Assembly (NCBI GenBank): GCA_007136375.1
Contig: SLHB01000373.1
Span: 1 to 8,539 of the forward strand
DNA length: 8,539 bases
Direction of reading: 5' to 3'
DNA from: Candidatus Hydrogenedentota bacterium
GTDB taxonomy: Bacteria > Hydrogenedentota > Hydrogenedentia > Hydrogenedentales > SLHB01
The notes beneath the pieces are model-generated. The model had not been told where the DNA came from and did not search any database. It saw only the letters and a list, made by a program, of their open reading frames with translations. Every line of letters begins with the position of its first letter. Positions within the stretch are counted from its first letter, which is position 1. This document shows positions 1 to 8,539 of the stretch, one piece after another. The position numbers and the translations under genes were made by a program.

Positions 1-405
1 CTTGGGTTTGAATCTATTGATTACGTCAATATCCTTGACTCCCGCGACATTTCAGCTCGTGTCGACGAGCTCCGGCTACTCAAGAATGGGTGGCTCGAAG
101 GCCAAGGCGTCGCACCACCGCACGAAGGCTTGAACTGGCTTTCCCGTATCTTCGCAGAGCGATATCCGGAGGATTTGCCACTGCCTTTCCTCTATCCGAT
201 GGAGGATGGCGGGATCCGCGCCGAATGGTCCCTTGCGTCCCATGAAGCGTCGCTCGACGTCGATCTGGTTTCCCATGCCGCCGAATGGCACGTGCTAAAC
301 CTGCAGACCGACGTCGACAACACGAAGAGTCTGAGTCTCAACGAGTCCAATGACTGGAAATGGCTCGTGAAGCAGGTACAGCAGCTGACAGGGGATGAGG
401 CATGA
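1..405 (+). CDS. Hypothetical protein, C-terminal 134 residues (5' end outside window)
   Basis: The frame is open from the first base to the TGA at 403-405, so this is the C-terminal part of a longer protein. A TTG at 130 could be read as a start, but the coding frame continues upstream without a break, so I do not use it. I do not recognise the family. Visible features are a charged helix-like stretch (RVDELRLLKNGWLEG), then a Trp/Pro-rich block (WLSRIFAERYPEDLPLPFLYP), an alternating beta-like segment (GGIRAEWSL, ASLDVDLVSH, EWHVLNLQTD) and an acidic C-terminus. There is no signal peptide or membrane segment in the visible part, so a cytoplasmic protein is likely. The stop overlaps the ATG of the next gene by the ATGA arrangement, which indicates translational coupling and probably a shared function. 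GC is lower than in the genes to the right. Confidence 0.75.
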   Translation, partial: LGFESIDYVNILDSRDISARVDELRLLKNGWLEGQGVAPPHEGLNWLSRIFAERYPEDLPLPFLYPMEDGGIRAEWSLASHEASLDVDLVSHAAEWHVLNLQTDVDNTKSLSLNESNDWKWLVKQVQQLTGDEA

Positions 406-782
406 CCAATGACACGCTGCTTCTTCGTCAGGTGAATCCGTCATGGGTCCAGGCTGGCCGCATTACGTCGCAAGTATTCAAGCCGACACGAAAAGATAAG
501 AATCGGCTGTCGGTATATGACGGCGATCAAATCTCACCGGCAGATTCGTGGACTCACTACACTGACCAGCTTGGGCACAAGTCAGTGGGTGTCGTGGCTG
601 TGACAGTGGCGGAGTGCCAGAAGCACGAGCTTTCTGCCGTGTCAGACCCGGGACCGTTCCAGGAGCACGCGGTGATAGAGTTTGATAATTGCTCCAGCTC
701 ACAAATCGAAAAGAAGGCGAAGCACCTGAAGAAGGCAGCGGAAGTCCGTGGCTGGCAGTATAGAATGGAAGCTGACAACTAA
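402..782 (+). CDS. Small hypothetical protein coupled to the upstream gene
   Basis: A 126-residue soluble protein of unknown function. The ATG at 402-404 overlaps the TGA of the preceding gene, and AGGGG at 390-394 lies 7 bases upstream as a ribosome binding site inside the preceding reading frame. Conserved-looking blocks are LLLRQVNPSWVQ near the N-terminus, a Phe-Lys-Pro-Thr plus LSVYDGD segment at about residues 25-42, SWTHYTDQLG around 49-58, VGVVAVTVAEC around 62-72, and a C-terminal charged helix (KKAKHLKKAAEVRGW). The compact shape with motif-like blocks suggests a small enzyme or a partner of the upstream protein, but no catalytic motif is certain. No signal peptide or transmembrane segment is seen. 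The pairing resembles toxin/antitoxin or effector/partner layouts only in architecture; I would not call it one. Lower GC than the sulfatase that follows. Confidence 0.8.
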   Translation: MTNDTLLLRQVNPSWVQAGRITSQVFKPTRKDKNRLSVYDGDQISPADSWTHYTDQLGHKSVGVVAVTVAECQKHELSAVSDPGPFQEHAVIEFDNCSSSQIEKKAKHLKKAAEVRGWQYRMEADN

Positions 783-898
783 TGGGCTAAACAAGTGCTA
801 TCCAGGACAGATGAACAGCTTGCTCAGCGCGAGTAGGCACGCCATTGAAACGTTGCGGAATCCACCCGCTTCCGCGTGGGCTTATCTGCTGAAGGCAT

Positions 899-904
899 GG
901 AGGG
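899..904 (+). promoter_or_regulatory. Ribosome binding site fixing the sulfatase start
   Basis: GGAGGG lies 8 bases upstream of the ATG at 913. It supports that ATG over the in-frame GTG at 748, which would overlap the previous gene by 35 bases and add 55 residues ahead of the twin-arginine signal. In the 783-912 spacer I see a TTGAAA at 845-850 but no matching -10 box at the right distance, so no promoter is called. Confidence 0.75.
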
Positions 905-912
905 CGCGAACC

Positions 913-2412
913 ATGAATCGTTGCACACGGCGGGAGTTCTTGAAGACATCGGCGGCGGCGGGCGCCGCGGCGCCGCTGGCCCTGGGCCGGGGAACGCGCG
1001 CGGAGGACGCAGGCCGTCAACCCAATCTGGTGTTCGTTTTCTCGGATCAACACCGGGGCATGGACATGGCTTGCGCGGGCAACGCCCAGGTCCGCACGCC
1101 GCACATGGACCGTCTGGCGCGGGAAGGTCTCCGGTTAAGCCATTGCTACGCCAACGCGCCGGTGTGCACGCCGTGCCGGGCCATGCTGCTCACGGGGAAC
1201 TATCCCCTGACGAACCAGGTGCTGGCGAACGATCTGCCCCTCCCGGAGGACGCGGTCTCTATCGGCGACCGGCTCCAAAAGGCGGGATACCGCACGGGCT
1301 ATGTGGGCAAGTGGCACCTCGACGGCGTCCCACGGGACCGTTTCACGCCGCCGGGACCCCGGCGTCAGGGCTTTGAGTATTGGGCCGCGTGGAACTGCAG
1401 CCACAACTATGAGAACGCCTTCGTTTTTCGAGACGAGCCGGAGCCGGTCCCGTTGGAGACCTTCGAACCGGAAGCGCATACAGACTTCGTGCTGGACTTC
1501 CTAGACGCGGAGGATGATCGGCCCTTCGCGATCTTTCTTTCCTGGGGCCCGCCCCATGACCCCTATTTCATGGTACCTCAGACGTATCTAGACCAGTACC
1601 CGCCCGAAGACGTCGAACTCCGGCCGAACACGCCCGAGGACGCGGACCCCCACAACCCCCAGCGGCCCATCGGCGGCCGCGACCGGGAACTGGGCGTCAA
1701 AGGCATGCTCGCCGCATACTACGCCCACATCACCGCTCTGGACGAGCAACTCGGACGGATCATGACCAAGCTCGAAGAAACGGATCAGGCCGAGAACACC
1801 ATCCTTATCTACACCTCTGACCATGGGGACATGTTGTGGTCTCAGGGTATGGTCAAGAAGCAACAACCCTGGGAGGAAAGCATACACATCCCCTTCATCG
1901 TGCGCTGGCCCGGCCACACGCCCGCCGGGGAAACCTCTGGGATGCTCTTCAGCGTGGCCGACATCGCGCCCACGCTGGAGGGTCTGCTTGGCGTTCAACA
2001 GGATCCGCCCATGGAAGGCCGCGACCTCAGCCCCGCCCTTCTGGGACAGGACATCGAGACGCCAGACTCGGTCTTCCTGCTAGACATGATGCCGTCGGAC
2101 GAAGCGGCGGTCCAGGGCCTTCAAGAGTGGCGCGGCGTCCGCACCGCCCGCTATACCTACGCCCGATATCGCGACGGGACGCCCTGGGTGCTCTACGACA
2201 ACGAGGAAGATCCGTTTCAGCTGAACAATCTCGCCGAGAACCCAGACTACGCCGATATCCAAGCGGACTGCGAGGCGAAACTCCGGGAATGGCTCAACCG
2301 CACAGGAGACGCCTTCCTCAGCGGACGAGAGCACCTCGAAGCCCTGGGACTGGCCAAACTCTGGGGTGATCGCGAGGAAGCGCTCCGGGGCCAACGGCCC
2401 GATTGGACCTGA
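913..2412 (+). CDS. Tat-exported S1-family sulfatase (formylglycine-dependent)
   Basis: A 499-residue sulfatase of the alkaline-phosphatase superfamily that hydrolyses sulfate esters; the substrate is not predictable. The N-terminus carries a twin-arginine motif (RREFLK, residues 6-11), then an Ala-rich hydrophobic stretch to about residue 30, so export of the folded enzyme by Tat is expected. The sulfatase core begins at about residue 37. Metal-site residues are Asp45-Gln46 in FSDQ (Asp-Asp in many relatives) and Asp303-His304 in TSDHGD. The modification site is Cys85 in C-T-P-C-R, matching the CxPxR signal converted to formylglycine, with Cys at the fourth position where Ser or Ala is more common. 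GKWHL at 132-136 supplies the conserved Lys and His. Near Lys315/316 the EES-x-H-IP motif has His325 where Arg is often found. A C-terminal LYDNEEDPFQLNNL motif (428-440) is typical of the subfamily. Length is normal and the frame is intact. No maturase (FGE or anSME) gene is in the window, so one must be encoded elsewhere if the enzyme is active. Confidence 0.93.
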   Translation: MNRCTRREFLKTSAAAGAAAPLALGRGTRAEDAGRQPNLVFVFSDQHRGMDMACAGNAQVRTPHMDRLAREGLRLSHCYANAPVCTPCRAMLLTGNYPLTNQVLANDLPLPEDAVSIGDRLQKAGYRTGYVGKWHLDGVPRDRFTPPGPRRQGFEYWAAWNCSHNYENAFVFRDEPEPVPLETFEPEAHTDFVLDFLDAEDDRPFAIFLSWGPPHDPYFMVPQTYLDQYPPEDVELRPNTPEDADPHNPQRPIGGRDRELGVKGMLAAYYAHITALDEQLGRIMTKLEETDQAENTILIYTSDHGDMLWSQGMVKKQQPWEESIHIPFIVRWPGHTPAGETSGMLFSVADIAPTLEGLLGVQQDPPMEGRDLSPALLGQDIETPDSVFLLDMMPSDEAAVQGLQEWRGVRTARYTYARYRDGTPWVLYDNEEDPFQLNNLAENPDYADIQADCEAKLREWLNRTGDAFLSGREHLEALGLAKLWGDREEALRGQRPDWT

Positions 2413-2445
2413 CCCGAGGCAGAAGCCGCTATGCCCTGCGTCGGG
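2413..2445. terminator. Hairpin in the convergent gap, possible terminator or mRNA 3' end
   Basis: Directly after the sulfatase TGA, CCCGAGGCAG (2413-2422) can pair with CTGCGTCGGG (2436-2445): nine pairs and one G-G mismatch around a 13-base loop. No T-run follows on either strand, so it is not a classical intrinsic terminator. It could be a factor-dependent end or a stabilising 3' hairpin serving the convergent genes. The rest of the gap to 2509 shows nothing clear. Confidence 0.3.
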
Positions 2446-2509
2446 GCTGCACCGCCGCGTGTCCACCGAAAGAATCCCAGGGGCGCCGCCATGGCTCACC
2501 TTGCCAGCG

Positions 2510-5368
2510 TTACGGGGAGGCGGACGCGGCCTGTCCCGCGTGCGCTTCCAGGTAGGCCGCCGCGGCGGGATGTCCGTGTTCGGCCGCCACTTCCGCTGGA
2601 AGCTCCCCGTCGCTGTCCTCGGCGGTGGGATCCGCTCCCGCGCCGATCAGTAGCTCCAGTATGGCTTCGTCACCCCGGGACGCGGCGAAGTGAAGGGGCG
2701 TGGCGCCGGATTCGGAGCGGATATTGGGCCCGGCGCCCTCCGCCTCCAACAACAGCATGATGAGTTCGGGGCTGCTGGCCCGGGCCGCCCAGTGCAGCGC
2801 CGTCGATCCGTTGGCCTGAACGTCAATGCCGGCGCCACGCTCCAGGAGCAGCCCCGCCATCGCGGCGTCGTCCAACTCGGCGGCGAGGTGCAAGGGTCCA
2901 TACTGGCCACTGACCGTATTGGGGTCCGCGCCGAGATCCAGTAAAGCGGATACGAAATCGTAGTTGCGGTGATTCACCGCCAGCATTAGAGGCGTCCGGC
3001 CTTCGCTTCCGGCGTTCACATCCGCGCCAAGCTCAATGAGTTCGAGGGCCAGGTCCCAGCGCTCCAATTGAATGGCCAGCTCCAGGGCGTACCAGCCTTC
3101 CCTCCCCGGGCGATCCGCCTCCGCGCCGTGTTCCAGCAGACGGTTAGTGATTTCCCAGTGCTGGTTGATAATTGCAATGTGCAGGGGATAGGCCCCGGTG
3201 TGATCCGGAATGTTCGGGCTGGCGCCATGGGCGAGCAGTACTTCGACGATCTCCAGGCGGCCGTGAGTCGTGGCGCCGTGCAAGGGCGTATAGAGTTCGT
3301 ACTCCAGGGCGTCGACATTGTAGCCTTCGGCAATGCGCTGTTCGACACGGCTCGCGTCATGCCAAACGGCCGCGGTGGCGATGGGATTGGCCGTGGGGTA
3401 TGGCGCGCCGTCGAAGGCCCACTTTTGGAAGGCGTCGAACACAAACCAATTGCCCCAAATCTCCTCATCAAACTCGTTTTCCAGCGCCATGAACAGCTCG
3501 CGAGCGACGCCAGCTTCTTGGAAGTTGCAGGCTATCCGCAGAAACCGGTTCATGTTGAAGGGCGTGGGGTAGTCCTCAAGAAGGGCGCGGTGCCCTCGCT
3601 CCACCCGCTCCCACTCGAACGCGTGACGCTCCATGAACTCGGAGTTTGACACATACCGGCCGCTCAGATAGGTGGTCACCAGCGCATAGATCTTGTCCCC
3701 CATGCTCCCGTCCAGCCGGTCGGCCTCCTCCCGGAGGAAAGCCTCTACATCCCCCGGACCGCCGTACCAACGGGGCAGCAATGTAAACGCGCGCACCCGG
3801 TACAGGGGAAGGTAGCCCGGGAACCGGTCCGCGCCCTCGCGGAAGATCCGCGCGATCTCCTGGTTCGGATCCGCTGGACCGGACAGCAACTGGCGCAATC
3901 CCTCGAAGAGCGGAGCGTACATGGCCCCCCTCGTCTGCGCCCGCGGCTGCCCCGTGGCCACGTCGGCCCAGAACGTATAGAACTGGCCATCGCGTTCCTG
4001 GACCGCTGCTTCCGCTTCCTCAAAGACATCCCAGGCCAGCGCGATGTAGTGATGAAAATCCCGCCAACCCTCCTCTGTCACCGTGTAGGCGTACCCGTCG
4101 CCTCGCGCGTCCCAGGCGTAATTATGGTAGAGGCGGGCAAGCCCCATGTACGGCATGACGCTCTCTGGCCAGGCCGTCGCCCATTCGTCGAAGACGACCG
4201 CCAACTCCGAGGCGGGATAGGCCTTCCGCCGCGCCTCGGGAATGATGAACCCTTCGTAGAATATGGCCAGCAAAGGCTCGAGCGTTTCGGTCACCAGGTC
4301 CTGTTCACGCAAGTCCCGGACCCAGTGTTCAAGGGCGTCGAAGTCCCGTTGCTCGAACATCCAACGCACCGATTGAACTTGCACACCGGCGTTTCCGCGG
4401 CAGCGGTTGCCCTCGCCCCAGGGGCTGGCCTCCGGATCGATGAACAACGGATAGAAGTAGTTGTCCTCCAAGATGTTGTCTTGAAGCTGAGGGGAGGTGC
4501 GGGGATCGACGGCGAGCAAGGCGGAAGCGTTCGTCCGCCGGATCGTGTTCTCCACGGCGGCGCCGCCCGCCCCGTCCCCGAAGCGGACGCCCATCCCGGC
4601 CGTGCCGATGACTTCGTTGGCCACGATGCGCGGCCGCGTTCCCGGCCCGGAAGCGCTGATGCCCCGGCGGTGCACGTACTCGACGCGGCACCTCTGAATG
4701 AGCGGTTGTCCCCCGAGAATGGCGATTCCTTCTCCCGGACTGTTGAAGAAGAAACAGTCTTCCACGAGGATGGAGCTATCCCGGAGCGCCAGCAGCGGTT
4801 GAACGGGCAACTCGGCCAGATCGGGTTCTTCCCCGTCCTCGGGAAAGGCTTCTTCCAGAAGCGCATACAATTCTTCGTGGGTCCATTCGCCCAGATGGGT
4901 CACGCCAATGCCGGAGATGGAGCCGCCGTGGACATTTGTGGCGGTGAGAACCGGCCCGTCGAAGACGTCGGCGCGGATGAGGGTGTCGTCCCGCCCCGCG
5001 CCCCGGATGTGCACGCCCTCCCTCAGGGTCAACCGTTCCGCGTATTCGCCAGCGGCGACGCGCACAACGTCGCCCGGACCCGCTTGATCAATGGCTTGCT
5101 GTATGGAGGGCGCGTCCTCCGGCACGCGCAGCTCGGTTCCGGACAACTCCTGCGCCTCCAGGTCGGGCGCTTCCAGGTCTTGAGCCGCTGTAATGGCGCC
5201 CGGCGGATGTTGCAATTGCCGGGGTCCTGGGCCGCCGGCAACGGGGCCGGACGCCTCTTCTTGGCCGCAGCCGACGCACACAACCGCGAGGGCCACGCCC
5301 ACCGCGCCCCAGCCCATCCCTACAAGAACCCGCCGCGCGCCGCCATGGCGCTTGTGACATGCTTTCAT
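2510..5368 (-). CDS. Predicted lipoprotein: beta-helix + DUF4034-like + ankyrin repeats
   Basis: A 952-residue protein of unknown function with three modules. Residues 1-34 form a lipoprotein-type signal: a basic N-region (K, R, H), a hydrophobic stretch and Cys34 after Val-Gly. Cys31 sits at the -3 position, which is unusual, so lipidation is likely but not certain. A Pro/Gly/Glu-rich linker follows (35-78). Residues 79-325 read as a right-handed beta-helix of the pectate-lyase/NosD type, opening with VPEDAPSIQQAIDQAGPGDVV and containing repeated Ile-x-Gly and Asn-x-Ile/Val turns. Residues about 330-655 are alpha-helical and resemble DUF4034, with markers AWDARG (418-423) and LLPRWYGG (530-537); this is family recall, not a search result. 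Residues about 662-935 hold some eight or nine ankyrin repeats (PLH.A, LLE.GA, GADPN). The start is set by the signal peptide and by GGGGG 6 bases upstream (5375-5379). A likely promoter lies at 5412-5440. A surface or periplasmic protein-binding or scaffold role is inference. Confidence 0.85.
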   Translation of the reverse strand: MKACHKRHGGARRVLVGMGWGAVGVALAVVCVGCGQEEASGPVAGGPGPRQLQHPPGAITAAQDLEAPDLEAQELSGTELRVPEDAPSIQQAIDQAGPGDVVRVAAGEYAERLTLREGVHIRGAGRDDTLIRADVFDGPVLTATNVHGGSISGIGVTHLGEWTHEELYALLEEAFPEDGEEPDLAELPVQPLLALRDSSILVEDCFFFNSPGEGIAILGGQPLIQRCRVEYVHRRGISASGPGTRPRIVANEVIGTAGMGVRFGDGAGGAAVENTIRRTNASALLAVDPRTSPQLQDNILEDNYFYPLFIDPEASPWGEGNRCRGNAGVQVQSVRWMFEQRDFDALEHWVRDLREQDLVTETLEPLLAIFYEGFIIPEARRKAYPASELAVVFDEWATAWPESVMPYMGLARLYHNYAWDARGDGYAYTVTEEGWRDFHHYIALAWDVFEEAEAAVQERDGQFYTFWADVATGQPRAQTRGAMYAPLFEGLRQLLSGPADPNQEIARIFREGADRFPGYLPLYRVRAFTLLPRWYGGPGDVEAFLREEADRLDGSMGDKIYALVTTYLSGRYVSNSEFMERHAFEWERVERGHRALLEDYPTPFNMNRFLRIACNFQEAGVARELFMALENEFDEEIWGNWFVFDAFQKWAFDGAPYPTANPIATAAVWHDASRVEQRIAEGYNVDALEYELYTPLHGATTHGRLEIVEVLLAHGASPNIPDHTGAYPLHIAIINQHWEITNRLLEHGAEADRPGREGWYALELAIQLERWDLALELIELGADVNAGSEGRTPLMLAVNHRNYDFVSALLDLGADPNTVSGQYGPLHLAAELDDAAMAGLLLERGAGIDVQANGSTALHWAARASSPELIMLLLEAEGAGPNIRSESGATPLHFAASRGDEAILELLIGAGADPTAEDSDGELPAEVAAEHGHPAAAAYLEAHAGQAASASP
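2564..3385 (-). repeat. Ankyrin repeat array within the lipoprotein gene
   Basis: Residues about 662-935 of the lipoprotein contain tandem 32-34-residue units. Units with clear consensus start near residues 691 (TPLHGATTHGRLEIVEVLL), 724, 757, 791 (TPLMLAVNHRNYDFVSALL), 824, 855 (TALHWAA) and 889 (TPLHFAASRGDEAILELL). The first unit (662-690) and the last (922-935) are degenerate and probably cap the array. Ankyrin arrays usually bind proteins. The units are diverged from one another at the protein level, so they are old and not a recent tandem duplication. Confidence 0.85.
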
Positions 5369-5374
5369 GACGCA

Positions 5375-5379
5375 CCCCC
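5375..5379 (-). promoter_or_regulatory. G-rich ribosome binding site of the lipoprotein gene
   Basis: On the minus strand GGGGG lies 6 bases before the ATG at 5366-5368. It is not a perfect anti-16S match but is the only purine-rich run close to this start. It favours this ATG over the next in-frame one (codon 18), which would remove the basic N-region of the signal peptide. Confidence 0.45.
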
Positions 5380-5411
5380 AGATTCATTGTTGTAAGATAC
5401 CTATGTGGAAT

Positions 5412-5440
5412 AATATAGCTCTTTAGGGCGCAAGGATCAA
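5412..5440 (-). promoter_or_regulatory. Sigma-70-like promoter of the lipoprotein gene
   Basis: On the minus strand TTGATC (5435-5440, 4 of 6 to TTGACA) is followed after exactly 17 bases by TATATT (5412-5417, 5 of 6 to TATAAT). Transcription would start near 5405 and give a leader of roughly 35-40 bases. The promoter sits in the short AT-richer gap after dnaE2, so the lipoprotein gene can be expressed independently of the upstream polymerase gene on the same strand. No operator-like palindrome is obvious around it. Confidence 0.55.
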
Positions 5441-5502
5441 CTTCACGTTAATCTTGTGTTTTCGAGAAAAATAGGCACAGAGCGATGATGTTCCACGCTG
5501 AG

Positions 5503-8539
<3,037 letters not shown>

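Noticed and set aside
784..860. Possible integron attC-like site after the left-edge gene pair (GCTAAACAAG ... CGTTGCGG, with GTGC/GCAC arms)
   Set aside because: The outer ends are not complementary as R'' and R' must be, and the consensus GTTRRRY is not met. The inner pairing is only a few bases.
748..912. GTG at 748 as the sulfatase start
   Set aside because: It overlaps the preceding gene and puts 55 unrelated residues before the twin-arginine motif, whereas the ATG at 913 has GGAGGG at the right distance.
2366..2760. Plus-strand frames of about 95-109 codons spanning the convergent gap
   Set aside because: They overlap both flanking genes in other frames, are rich in Arg, Pro and Gly, and have no ribosome binding site or recognisable motif.
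5088..5387. 99-codon minus-strand frame starting upstream of the lipoprotein ATG
   Set aside because: It is out of frame with and mostly inside the lipoprotein gene, has Arg-rich motif-free translation, and has no better ribosome binding site.
4049..5395. 448-codon open frame on the plus strand opposite the lipoprotein gene
   Set aside because: It is antisense to a protein with clear signal peptide, beta-helix and ankyrin features. Its translation shows no recognisable domain; long antisense frames are common in GC-rich DNA.
5440..5502. Short T-run (CCTATTTTTCTC on the minus strand) after the dnaE2 stop as an intrinsic terminator
   Set aside because: The only preceding stem is four pairs (AGCG/CGCT) with a large loop, too weak to call a terminator.

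Overview
The window looks like chromosomal DNA of an environmental, Gram-negative-type bacterium. Over most of its length the GC content is high; by hand count 961-1320 is about 69% GC. A Tat-exported sulfatase, a large lipoprotein fusing a beta-helix, a DUF4034-like region and ankyrin repeats, and a DnaE2-type error-prone polymerase together fit soil or water lineages such as Hydrogenedentota, Planctomycetota or other PVC-like groups, or Myxococcota-like bacteria. That placement is inference and cannot be settled from this sequence.

Layout. (1) 1-782, plus strand: a two-gene unit of unknown function. The first gene enters from outside the window, and its stop overlaps the start of the second (ATGA). 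This stretch has lower GC (430 of the first 780 bases, 55%) than what follows. (2) 913-2412, plus strand: an S1-type formylglycine sulfatase with a twin-arginine signal, preceded by a 130-bp spacer with a good ribosome binding site. (3) 2413-2509: a short convergent gap with a hairpin directly after the sulfatase stop. (4) 2510-5368, minus strand: a 952-residue predicted lipoprotein with three modules. (5) 5369-5502: a gap holding a well-formed sigma-70-like promoter for the lipoprotein gene. (6) 5503-8539, minus strand: dnaE2, complete at its C-terminal end and running off the window at its N-terminal end.

The genes do not form one pathway. The polymerase belongs to damage-induced mutagenic synthesis, and its usual partners ImuA/ImuB would lie beyond the right edge if present. 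The sulfatase is a likely exported scavenging or desulfation enzyme. The lipoprotein is the least understood large gene, and its domain combination is the best candidate here for something not yet described. The unknown gene pair at the left edge may come from a different compositional background. I found no CRISPR array, tRNA, rRNA, insertion sequence or convincing attachment site.
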